Of a stretch of DNA of 53,383 nucleotides, positions 25,733-33,032 are shown in pieces. A program made the translations under genes and the position numbers. Within the stretch, counting starts at the first letter, position 1. Each line of letters opens with the position of its first letter. A model generated the notes under the pieces. That model was given only the letters and a program-made list of their open reading frames with translations, was not told the origin of the DNA and made no database searches. The stretch spans positions 1-53,383 of the forward strand of contig CAZYTO010000007.1 of assembly GCA_964650405.1 (NCBI GenBank), in the 5' to 3' direction. This DNA is from CAZYTO01 sp964650405. GTDB lineage: Bacteria; Acidobacteriota; Thermoanaerobaculia; Gp7-AA8.

Positions 25733-25859
25733 GGTTCGCTCCCTGAGCCTCCATCGCCGCCCCGAAACCGTTCGGCCGGCGTGAGCAGTATTGTCTTCAT
25801 CTGCTCGTGCCGGTGCAACGCCGGACGGGTGGCTTCGTTTGCCTGCCGTAAGTCGTGGA
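25729..25859 (-). pseudogene. C-terminal tail of a lost upstream gene
   Basis: The minus-strand frame reads HDLRQANEATRPALHRHEQM, then KTILLTPAERFRGGDGG, and ends in a TGA (25729-25731) overlapping the permease ATG. That overlap is typical of coupled genes. Upstream the frame runs straight into the palindromic repeat at 25860. It is probably the end of the partner gene of the permease, but too little is left to name it. Confidence 0.5.
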
Positions 25860-25954
25860 GGACGGACAATCCTGTCCGTCCCCCAGAGAGAACACGCCGA
25901 GGCCGGCGTTTGGGGCGAAAAACACGGGAGGGCGGACAGGATTGTCCGTCCCCC
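25860..25954. repeat. Pair of self-complementary repeats (GGACGGACA type) in inverted orientation
   Basis: GGACGGACAATCCTGTCCGT (from 25860) is itself a 9-bp-stem hairpin. A near-identical, reversed copy starts at 25930 (GGGCGGACAGGATTGTCCGT). Both are followed by CCCCC. Between them are ACGCCGAGGCCGGCGT and an A-rich stretch. The unit cuts off the gene remnant on its left and precedes the VWD gene stop by about 30 bases. Confidence 0.75.
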
Positions 25955-25981
25955 ACGCATCCAGCCGGCGACGGGTCCGCC

Positions 25982-27796
25982 TTACCGCCGCCCCGGGAAC
26001 GTCACCCGCTCCTCGATGCGCGGCGGGTGGGCGCGCACGTAGGTGACGACGGCCGCTTCTCCGAGGACCGCGGTGTCGAGCGTGCACGCGTCGAGGAGCG
26101 TGGCGTCGCGGACGCCGGCTTCCATGCAGATCCCGCGCGCGCGGCGGTAGACCTCGGGCGCGAGGTTCTCGGCGTAGAACGGCTGGCTGGGAATGCCGGT
26201 CTCGGCGTCGCTGCTGCCGCAGAGGTCCGTCAGCAGTGAGTTGCGCGAGACGCGCCAACTGTCGGCGTAGAGGTGGTAGAGCTGTTCGAACATCAACGGC
26301 TGTTGCAGGACGACGCCCTGGCGCGTGGCCAGGTCGTCCTCGCCCATGTTGCCGTTGGCATTGCCGAGGAGGCCGTGGACGATGGCCTGGGGAAGGTGAT
26401 CGAGATTGACGGCCACGTTGATCCAGCTCGGGAAAAGCTCCGCGCTGACGTTCTCGCCGGACGGGGCGGTGAAAAGGTACGTGCTCCCGCCGCGTGTGAC
26501 CTGGGCGCCGCCATCGAGGATGAACGACGCTCCATCCGCCAGCTCGCGCCGTTCGCCGTCGATGATCAGGCGGACGGGATCGAGACAGACGGCGGCACGC
26601 GTCCTGCCCAGCGTCATGGCCACGGCCTTGTTCACCGTGGCGTTCGGCCAGATCGGCGCGCCGGACTTCTGCCGCGTCTCCACGACGAATCCGGGCGTCG
26701 TCTGGGCGAGGAGGAAGTCGCCCGCGGCCTGGAAGTCGTAGTACAGGCCGTTGAAATTCGTGAGGTGCGTATCGCCGATGCTCGTTCCGCCGACACAGCT
26801 CGAGGTGGCGCCGGGGTTGTTGCTCAGCCAGAACACGATGGCCGGCTTGGCTCCGCCGTACGCGCAGCACGGCGGCACGAGGTCGAGGTTGTTCGTCTCG
26901 GAGGTGAAGCTCTCCACGTCACAGATCGGCGCGTTCGAGGTCCCGTCGACGACGCTGGTGCGCACGGCCATCGTCGCGCCGGCGTTGAACATCGCTTCGT
27001 CGCTGCCGCCGTCGCCGAAGATGCCGAACTCCGCCTTGTTCCACTTGGCGGCCAGGTTGAGCTCACTGTCGAGGTTCATGGCACTGAGCGAGTTCCCGTT
27101 GACGGTCATGGTAATGGTGTCCATCCCGCCCAACACGGCGCTGCCGGAGATGCTCAGTTGCTTGAGGTTCGACACCGGCTGGAAGCCGATGGGGATGCCG
27201 GGGCTGTTCTTGACGCAGCTCACGCCCTGGGTGGCCCACCCCGCCGGACACGGCGCCCCGTAGATCGTCCAGAACTCGACGAAGGCGCTCTGCAGGCCGC
27301 TGGAGTAGATGAACTGCTGCCAGCCATTGCACCAGCTCGGGTTCGCCGCCCCGGCGCAGGCGGCGGGGGAGGGGAAGAAGGCCGAGTTGAGCTGGAGCGA
27401 GTAGATGTCCGGATTGCCGTTGTCGTTCTCGCTGGCCACGTTGACGGTGTCGAACGAGCCCGTGGCCGAGGACATGAGGTTCGCCGTGTGAGCCTCGAAG
27501 TCGATGCCGTGGCCCACCTTCTGGGCGTGCTTCGACCGCGGCCCGAAGGTGAGGCTCGTCGGCGGGGTGCACTGGATCTCCTGCCAGGTGGTATTCGGGT
27601 ACGTCGCCGTGAAGCAGCCCTTCTTCGGCGGAAGGGTGCGATTCATGAACGTACGCCAGCCGTCGAAGGTGCGGCTGTCCGGGCTTGCGGCAGCCTGCCG
27701 GGTTTTCTCCGGTGCGGCGGGCGTGTCCGGCGTCGCGGCCAGAGCGGCGTTGGATAGAAGGAAGAAGACAAAGAGGTAGCGGAGGGAAGAGCGCAT
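25982..27796 (-). CDS. Secreted protein with a von Willebrand factor D (VWD)-like domain
   Basis: Encodes 604 residues from ATG 27796, chosen over the upstream 27895 start because AAAGGGG lies about nine bases upstream and the resulting MRSSLRYLFVFFLLSNAALA is a signal peptide. The middle contains GTSIGDTHLTNFNGLYYDFQ followed by AAGDFLLAQ: the start of a VWD domain (about residues 335-500). Later HGLLGNANGNMGEDD matches the conserved LCGNANG-type calcium-binding loop of VWD. Many Cys residues (for example LVPPCCAYG) suggest disulfides. VWD domains are best known in animal mucins and clotting proteins but occur in bacterial surface proteins. No anchor is seen. It is divergent from the erythromycin-esterase-like gene over 142 bp. 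Function unknown. Confidence 0.8.
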   Translation of the reverse strand: MRSSLRYLFVFFLLSNAALAATPDTPAAPEKTRQAAASPDSRTFDGWRTFMNRTLPPKKGCFTATYPNTTWQEIQCTPPTSLTFGPRSKHAQKVGHGIDFEAHTANLMSSATGSFDTVNVASENDNGNPDIYSLQLNSAFFPSPAACAGAANPSWCNGWQQFIYSSGLQSAFVEFWTIYGAPCPAGWATQGVSCVKNSPGIPIGFQPVSNLKQLSISGSAVLGGMDTITMTVNGNSLSAMNLDSELNLAAKWNKAEFGIFGDGGSDEAMFNAGATMAVRTSVVDGTSNAPICDVESFTSETNNLDLVPPCCAYGGAKPAIVFWLSNNPGATSSCVGGTSIGDTHLTNFNGLYYDFQAAGDFLLAQTTPGFVVETRQKSGAPIWPNATVNKAVAMTLGRTRAAVCLDPVRLIIDGERRELADGASFILDGGAQVTRGGSTYLFTAPSGENVSAELFPSWINVAVNLDHLPQAIVHGLLGNANGNMGEDDLATRQGVVLQQPLMFEQLYHLYADSWRVSRNSLLTDLCGSSDAETGIPSQPFYAENLAPEVYRRARGICMEAGVRDATLLDACTLDTAVLGEAAVVTYVRAHPPRIEERVTFPGRR

Positions 27797-27938
27797 GGTC
27801 AGCCCCTTTCGAGATTTCCCTAATGAGTGCGGGAACCGATTACGTTTTGCAGGAATGTAAGTACCGTTTGCCGTCCTGGTCGTGTTCCGCGTCACACGGG
27901 CGCTGATTTGCGGCGAGCGCTATCATCAAACGACTGAA

Positions 27939-29309
27939 ATGAAGGCACTCCCGCTCCTGGCCTCGATGCTGCTGCTGTTTCTCGCAACGCAGCTCCCTGC
28001 GCAGTCCGTACCGGAGCACGATCCGGAGCACGATCCGCGGGTGGTGTGGCTGGCGAGGAACGCGACGCGCATCCGATCGCTCGATCTGTCCGACGACGAC
28101 TTCCGCGATCTGGAGGGACTGCGCGTCGCGCTCAAAGGCGCGCGCGTTGTGATGCTCGGCGAGCACCGCCACGACGAGGGCACGGCCTACCTGGCCAAAG
28201 CGCGCCTCGTTCGCTTCCTGCACGAGCAGATGGGGTTCAACGTCCTGGCGTTCGAGAGCGGTCTGTATGACTGTCCGAAGGCGTGGGAGTATCTCGTTAA
28301 GGGCGAGGAGCCACGGGCGGCGCTCGCGCGCGGGGTCTTCGCGATCTGGAGTGAGAGCCGCGAAGTGCAGCCGCTGTTCGACTACATGGGCAGGGAGGCC
28401 AGGGGCGCCCATCCGCTGGTGCTGGCCGGGGTCGACAGCCAGACCACCGGGTCGGCTGCGGAGGAGATGCTCGTCCCTGACCTTGCCGCCTATCTCTCGC
28501 GCCTCGATCCGAAGCTTGCCGAAGGGGAGGAGTGGAATCGCGTGGCGCGGATCATCGGTCAGCTCAATCGGTCGGTGTGGGAGTCCCGCGAAGAGCCCGT
28601 GCCGCCCCTGAGCGAACAGGAGGCCTTCGCGAGCACGATCGAGCGCTGGCGGTCGGTGATCGCCGGGCGCGATCACACGCCGGCCACCCAGCCGTGGTCG
28701 GGCTCATTCTGGCGTCAGCTCCTGGCCAGCCTGCGCGTCTTCGCCGAGCAGACGTGGCGCACGGACTACACGGACATCTCGACATTCATCGAGAACACGC
28801 CGGTGGCGGTCTTCAACATGCGCGACGTGCAGATGGGAAAGAACCTACTCTGGCTGGCCAACGAGCGCTATCCGAAGGAGAAGATCATCGTCTGGTCCAC
28901 CACGAGTCACAACGCGCGCGCCCTGTCGACGGTCAGGACGGACGTTCCTCGGTATGCGCGCCTCTTCACCGGCTGGACGCCCATGGGAGAAACGGCGCGG
29001 AAGCAACTCGGCGACGAGCTCTACGCGATCGGATTCACGTCGTACGAAGGCGAAGTGGCGAGGGTCGGCTACAAGACGGCGACCGCAGTCCCTCCGGCCG
29101 CTGCCGGCTCGCTGGAAGGCCTCTTCATCCGCGCGTCGCTGCAGTACGCGTTCGTCGATTTCCGCCAACCGCCCGGCGGGGCAGGCTGGCTGCACACCAC
29201 CCTCACGGCGCGGCCGCTCTTCTGGGCCGACATGCAGGCCGACTGGACGCGCGTGTTCGACGGACTGGTGTTCATCAAGCAGGTGGGCCGGGTTCACAAG
29301 AAGGAGTGA
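27939..29309 (+). CDS. Exported erythromycin-esterase family protein
   Basis: Encodes 456 residues from ATG 27939; the earlier in-frame start at 27882 lacks a signal peptide. MKALPLLASMLLLFLATQLP is the signal. The family core is clear: VVMLGEHRHDEGTAY (Glu75, His76 and His78), FNVLAFESGLYD (Glu106), WRTDYTDISTF and VWSTTSHNARAL. These positions match the catalytic Glu/His cluster of EreA/EreB-like hydrolases. Many family members do not touch macrolides, and this one is exported with no resistance genes nearby, so macrolide hydrolysis should not be assumed. A 12-base tandem duplication encodes PEHDPEHDP just after the signal. Confidence 0.8.
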   Translation: MKALPLLASMLLLFLATQLPAQSVPEHDPEHDPRVVWLARNATRIRSLDLSDDDFRDLEGLRVALKGARVVMLGEHRHDEGTAYLAKARLVRFLHEQMGFNVLAFESGLYDCPKAWEYLVKGEEPRAALARGVFAIWSESREVQPLFDYMGREARGAHPLVLAGVDSQTTGSAAEEMLVPDLAAYLSRLDPKLAEGEEWNRVARIIGQLNRSVWESREEPVPPLSEQEAFASTIERWRSVIAGRDHTPATQPWSGSFWRQLLASLRVFAEQTWRTDYTDISTFIENTPVAVFNMRDVQMGKNLLWLANERYPKEKIIVWSTTSHNARALSTVRTDVPRYARLFTGWTPMGETARKQLGDELYAIGFTSYEGEVARVGYKTATAVPPAAAGSLEGLFIRASLQYAFVDFRQPPGGAGWLHTTLTARPLFWADMQADWTRVFDGLVFIKQVGRVHKKE

Positions 29310-29362
29310 CGATGGCGGATCCTGCGGTACGATCCTGATGAGCTGTTTCGGTGCGGTGACCC

Positions 29363-29559
29363 GTGAGCACGAATCTCGCCGCGATCGCTCTCGCCCTTCT
29401 CCCGGCAACCTGGACGCCGGCCGATCTTCCCTCCGATACGGTGGCAGACGTGGCGGCCCACCCGCGCATCGGCGCTCTCGCCTTTGCGTCGACGTCCTCG
29501 GGCATTTATCGCAGCACCGACGCGGGAGCCCACTGGCAGCGCGTGGCGGATGCGCCAGG
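29363..29559 (+). pseudogene. BNR/sortilin-like repeat protein stump truncated at repeat copy B
   Basis: GTG 29363 starts STNLAAIALALLPATWTPAD, a signal-like N terminus, followed by a first propeller blade ending GIYRSTDAGAHWQRV. The YRSTDxGxxW string is the BNR Asp-box of glycosidase or sortilin-like propellers, which normally repeat over several hundred residues. The frame then runs directly into element copy B and stops at about 29620. Just upstream a strong AAGGAG (29301-29306) precedes only an eight-codon frame (29312-29338), so the 5' region may also be rearranged. Confidence 0.6.
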
Positions 29560-29703
29560 GGCTTTGCACCTAAAGTCGGTTCGGAGGCTGATCCCCAAGG
29601 CTGGAAGGCTGAAAGGCTGAAAGGGCCAGAGGCAGCGCCGGGTTTCCTTCCAGCCTTTCAGCCTTGCGCCGAGACCGATGCTTCTGACTTTAGGTGCAAA
29701 GCC
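29560..29703 (-). mobile_element. 144-bp element with terminal inverted repeats, copy B
   Basis: Same length and ends as copy A (GGCTTTGCACCTAAAGTC at 29560-29577, GACTTTAGGTGCAAAGCC at 29686-29703) but in the opposite orientation. Here the two terminal repeats are perfectly complementary. One end of both copies continues with CCAGG/CCTGG. It interrupts the BNR stump and lies 34 bases before the luciferase-like gene. Confidence 0.8.
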
Positions 29704-29737
29704 AGGCCATGGAATGCCTCTTTGTTGTACGTGGTGA

Positions 29738-30766
29738 ATGCAGATCGGAGTCGACAGCTTCGCCGCGGCGTACGACGACGCCAGCCTTGCGCTCAAACCG
29801 GCCGAACGCCTGGGCAATCTGGTCGAGGAGATCGCGTGTGCCGACGAGGCCGGGCTCGACGTCTTCGGCATCGGCGAGCACCACCGCCGCGACTATCTCG
29901 ACTCCGCTCCCGCCGTCATCCTCGGCGCGGCGGCCGCGCGGACGAAGAACATCCGCCTCACCAGCGCCGTGACCGTCCTCAGCGCCGCCGACCCGGTGCG
30001 CGTGTTCCAGCAGTTCGCCACGCTCGACCTGCTCTCGCAGGGGAGGGCGGAGATCGTCGCCGGCCGCGGCTCCTTCATCGACGCCTTTCCGCTCTTCGGT
30101 CTGAACCTCGACGACTACGACGCCTTGTTCGAGGAGAAGCTCGAGCTCCTCCTGAAGATCCGCGAGAGCGAGCAGGTCCACTGGTCCGGCCGCTTCCGCG
30201 CGCCGCTCACCGGCCAGGGCGTCTACCCGCGGCCCGTACAGAATCCGCTTCCCGTGTGGGTGGGCGTGGGCGGTACACCGCAGTCGTTCGTCCGCGCCGG
30301 CGCGCTCGGACTGCCGCTGATGGTGGCCATCATCGGCGGCGAGCCGCGCCGCTTCCGTCCCCTCGTCGATCTCTATCGCGAGACCGGCAGGCGGCATGGC
30401 CACTCTCCCGAGCAACTGAAGGTCGGCGTCCACGCCCTCGGCTACGTCGCCGCGACGACGCAGCAGGCCGCCGATGACTTCTTCCCCGGCTACGCCAAGG
30501 CCTTCGCCAGTGTTGCGAAGGAGCGTGGCTGGCCTCCCGTCACGCGCCGCGACTTCGACGCCCAGCGCGGCCCGCACGGCGCGCTCCTGATCGGCGACGC
30601 CGGCGAAGTGACGGAGAAGATCCTCCGCCATAGCGAAGCGCTGGGCGGCATCTCCCGCATCACCTTCCAGATGAACGTCGCCTCGCTGCCGCACGCGAAG
30701 CTCCGGCAGGCCATCGAGACGATCGGCGCGGAGGTGGCGCCGGCGGTGCGCAAAGCGATGAAGTGA
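29738..30766 (+). CDS. LLM-class flavin-dependent oxidoreductase (luciferase-like)
   Basis: Encodes 342 residues of a bacterial-luciferase-type TIM barrel. Visible landmarks are EIACADEAGLDVFGIGEHHR (substrate/flavin face), IRLTSAVTVLSAADPVRVFQ, FATLDLLSQGRAEIVAGRGS, and VWVGVGGTPQSFVRAG. The pattern fits the alkanal-monooxygenase/F420-like LLM group that contains many putative FMN-dependent monooxygenases. It would use reduced FMN or F420; the substrate is unknown. The ATG has no good ribosome site. Upstream is repeat copy B and downstream a perfect 27-bp hairpin. Confidence 0.85.
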   Translation: MQIGVDSFAAAYDDASLALKPAERLGNLVEEIACADEAGLDVFGIGEHHRRDYLDSAPAVILGAAAARTKNIRLTSAVTVLSAADPVRVFQQFATLDLLSQGRAEIVAGRGSFIDAFPLFGLNLDDYDALFEEKLELLLKIRESEQVHWSGRFRAPLTGQGVYPRPVQNPLPVWVGVGGTPQSFVRAGALGLPLMVAIIGGEPRRFRPLVDLYRETGRRHGHSPEQLKVGVHALGYVAATTQQAADDFFPGYAKAFASVAKERGWPPVTRRDFDAQRGPHGALLIGDAGEVTEKILRHSEALGGISRITFQMNVASLPHAKLRQAIETIGAEVAPAVRKAMK

Positions 30767-30785
30767 GGGGAGTCGCCCGCGGGGG

Positions 30786-30847
30786 TTCGGCACGACGCAG
30801 TCGTGCCCTGCATAAGCCTGTGCAGGGCACGACTGCGTCGTGCCGAA
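30786..30847. terminator. Perfect 27-bp inverted repeat between convergent genes
   Basis: The arm at 30786-30812 begins TTCGGCACGACGCAGTCGTG. Its exact reverse complement is at 30821-30847, with an 8-base loop. It lies 19 bases after the LLM stop and 42 bases before the sigma-factor stop, so it can serve as a terminator for both. The first 13 bases of an arm recur at 33122-33134, so it is also a dispersed repeat family. Confidence 0.8.
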
Positions 30848-30889
30848 TCCCGGATTCAAACCAACAGCTCTTGCGGCTTCGGTTCTGCG

Positions 30890-32104
30890 TCAACCGCTTC
30901 GTTGCTCCTCCAGGAACCGCCGCTCCGCGGCGTTGCTCGTCCGTTCGAGCGCGGCGGCGAGGGCCTCTTCGGCGTCGCCGGCGCGGCCGAGTCTTCGGAG
31001 CAGGTCGGCGCGGATGGAGTGATAGAGGTAGTAGTGATCGAGATCGAGCGTCTCCACGACGGCCAGCGCCGCTGCAGGGCCTTCCACTTCGGCCAGGGCC
31101 ACGGCTCGGTTGAGGGCGACGACGGAGGTTGGGGCGACGGCGAGGAGCTGGTCGTACAGCGTCAGGATCTGCGGCCAGTCGGTGAGCTCGTACAGCCCTG
31201 CGTCGCTGTGCACGGCGTTGATGGCCGCCTGGAGCTGATACGGCCCGGGGCGGTTGAGGGCCAGGCAGCGGCGGAGCAGCGACTGGCCGGCGGCGATGCG
31301 CTCTCGGTCCCACAGCGTGCGATCCTGCCGGGCCAGGGGCACGAGCGCGCCGCCGCCTCCGACGCGCGCGGGGCGGCGGGCGTCGATGAGGAGCATGAGC
31401 GCGAGCAGGCCGAGGATTTCCGGATGGCCGGGCATCAGCTCGTTCAGAAGGCGCCCGAGGCGGATCGCTTCGCGGGCCAGGTCGTCGTGCGTCAACTGCT
31501 CGCCCGCCGAGGCCGTGTAGCCCTCGTTGAAGATGAGGTAGACCACGGCCAGCACCGGTGGCAGCCGGGCTCCCAGCTCCTCATCACCGGGCACGCGATA
31601 GGGGATGCGGGCGTCGCGAATCTTGGCTTTGGCGCGCACGAGCCGCTGGGCCATCGTGCTCTCCGGGACGAGGAAGGCGCGGGCGATGGCCGGCGTGGTC
31701 AGGCCGCCGAGGAGCCGCAGCGTGAGCGCCACTTGCGCCTCGCGCGCCAGCGCCGGATGGCAGCAGGTGAACATTAGGCGCAACTGATCGTCGCCCATCG
31801 GGCCGTCATCCATCGCCTCGTTCTCCATCGGAGTCTCCGCCGGCCATTCCGGGATCGCCGCCGATCGCGTGTAGCGCTCGTGTGTGCCCGCGCGCCGCAG
31901 GCGGTCGACGGCCCGGTTGCGCGCCGTAGTGATGATCCAGCCGGCGGGACTCGCCGGAACGCCGGCGGACGGCCATCGTTCCAATGCCGCGGTGAAGGCA
32001 TCCTGCACCGCTTCCTCGGCGAGCTCGATGTCGCCGCAGGCGCGGATGAGTACCGACACGGCGCGACCGTAGCATTCGCGAAAGACGCGCTCGACCTCGT
32101 TCAC
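30890..32104 (-). CDS. ECF sigma factor with C-terminal DUF6596/TPR extension (ECF42-like)
   Basis: Encodes 404 residues from GTG 32104, which overlaps the YCII stop (GTGA). Region 2 is at about 5-75 (VFRECYGRAVSVLIRACGDI, then AVQDAFTAALERWP and PAGWIITTARNRAVDRLRR). Region 4 is at about 110-165 (LALREAQ-like segment, then AIARAFLVPESTMAQRLVRA). The long C-terminal part starts IPYRVPGDEELGARLPPVLA and VVYLIFNEGYTAS, typical of DUF6596, and ends in TPR-like helices. This layout, without an anti-sigma gene and next to a DGPF/YCII gene, is the pattern described for ECF42 sigma factors, where the extension is thought to control activity. Confidence 0.9.
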   Translation of the reverse strand: MNEVERVFRECYGRAVSVLIRACGDIELAEEAVQDAFTAALERWPSAGVPASPAGWIITTARNRAVDRLRRAGTHERYTRSAAIPEWPAETPMENEAMDDGPMGDDQLRLMFTCCHPALAREAQVALTLRLLGGLTTPAIARAFLVPESTMAQRLVRAKAKIRDARIPYRVPGDEELGARLPPVLAVVYLIFNEGYTASAGEQLTHDDLAREAIRLGRLLNELMPGHPEILGLLALMLLIDARRPARVGGGGALVPLARQDRTLWDRERIAAGQSLLRRCLALNRPGPYQLQAAINAVHSDAGLYELTDWPQILTLYDQLLAVAPTSVVALNRAVALAEVEGPAAALAVVETLDLDHYYLYHSIRADLLRRLGRAGDAEEALAAALERTSNAAERRFLEEQRSG

Positions 32105-32451
32105 CCGGCCTCGCCCTGGAACGGTCGCACCTCGATCGGCAGCGTCGTGGCCGCGGCGAACCGGCGTCCCCACTCCAGCGCTTCGTCGAGGTCGTTCGCC
32201 CGGATGATCGTGAACCCTCCGATGTGCTCCTTCCCCTCCGCGAACGGTCCGTCGGTCAGCAGCACTGCGCCGTCCTTCACGCGCACGACGGTGGCCGTCT
32301 CCGGCGGATGCAGGCCGCCGGCGAACACCCAGCGGCCGCGTGCCCGGAGCTCCTCGTTCATGGCGCCGATGTCCTGCATGATGCGCGACAGCACCTCCGG
32401 CGGCGGCGCCGGCCCGTCCGGCTGGATCACGCTGAGCAGGTACATCTTCAT
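32101..32451 (-). CDS. YCII-related (DGPF domain) protein
   Basis: Encodes 116 residues: MKMYLLSVIQPDGPAPPPEV at the start, VKDGAVLLTDGPFAEGKEHI with the DGPF signature, and a final IEVRPF. This small alpha/beta ferredoxin-like family is the standard genetic partner of ECF42 sigma factors and may be its regulator or a regulon member. Its start overlaps the stop of the reductase gene (ATGA), and its stop overlaps the sigma-factor GTG (GTGA), so all three genes are coupled. Confidence 0.9.
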   Translation of the reverse strand: MKMYLLSVIQPDGPAPPPEVLSRIMQDIGAMNEELRARGRWVFAGGLHPPETATVVRVKDGAVLLTDGPFAEGKEHIGGFTIIRANDLDEALEWGRRFAAATTLPIEVRPFQGEAG

Positions 32452-33032
32452 CGGCACACCTCGTACGTGGCGATGATGACACCGGTCGTCGTCGGCTCGG
32501 CCTTCGTCAGCTCGAGTTTCACGAACACGCCGTCGTCCGGAAACATGTGCCGCCCCGAGCCGAACAGCAGGGGATGGATCATGACGACATAGGTATCGAT
32601 CAGCCCGGCCCGGAGGAGTGCGCGGATGAGCTCCCCGCTGCCGAGGATGACCAGGTCCTTGCCGGGAGTCTCTTTCAGCCGCGCCACGGATTCGGCGGCC
32701 TGGCCCGGCAGCAGCGTCGAATTCTGCCAGGGCAGCGGCTCGCGGAGGGTCCGGGAGACGACGTACTTCTGGGCCCGGTCCAGCACTTCGGTGAAGGGGT
32801 TGTCCGTCCGGCCCGGCCAGACGCGATAGAAGTCCTCGTAGGTGCGGCGCCCGAACAGCAGGTCGGGGCTCTGCGCCATCCCGCCGGCCATGGCCCGGCC
32901 CTTGACCGCGTCGTTGTACGGCCAGGACCAGCCGCCGTGTTGGAACCCGCCGCGCGTGTCTTCGTCGGCCCGCCCCGGCGCCTGCATGACCCCGTCGAGA
33001 GTGAGGTTGTTGGTGACCACGATTCGTCGCAT
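32448..33032 (-). CDS. Dihydrofolate reductase family (RibD C-terminal-like) protein
   Basis: Encodes 194 residues; ATG 33032 is preceded by AAGGAGAG about six bases upstream. The N terminus RRIVVTNNLTLDGVMQAPGR is the RibD/DHFR-like opening. The middle LLFGRRTYEDFYRVWPGR and the segment KDLVILGSGELIRALLRAGL (NADPH-site glycine loop) complete the family pattern. These proteins are NADPH-binding reductases with mostly unknown substrates, common in ECF-sigma operons. First gene of the three-gene coupled operon, so a promoter is expected just upstream; none stands out. Confidence 0.85.
   Translation of the reverse strand: MRRIVVTNNLTLDGVMQAPGRADEDTRGGFQHGGWSWPYNDAVKGRAMAGGMAQSPDLLFGRRTYEDFYRVWPGRTDNPFTEVLDRAQKYVVSRTLREPLPWQNSTLLPGQAAESVARLKETPGKDLVILGSGELIRALLRAGLIDTYVVMIHPLLFGSGRHMFPDDGVFVKLELTKAEPTTTGVIIATYEVCR

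Noticed and set aside
25733..25960. N-terminal extension of the ABC permease
   Set aside because: It would translate the palindromic repeat; ATG 25732 has a ribosome site and starts a normal permease.
27882..27938. Upstream start for the erythromycin-esterase-like gene
   Set aside because: It adds 19 residues that hide a good signal peptide beginning at ATG 27939.
27939..29309. Macrolide resistance gene
   Set aside because: Family membership alone does not imply macrolide hydrolysis; the protein is exported and has no resistance or mobile context.
32105..32482. Long N-terminal extension of the ECF sigma factor
   Set aside because: It overlaps the YCII gene in another frame and is Arg-rich; the GTG at 32104 gives a normal sigma region 2 start.
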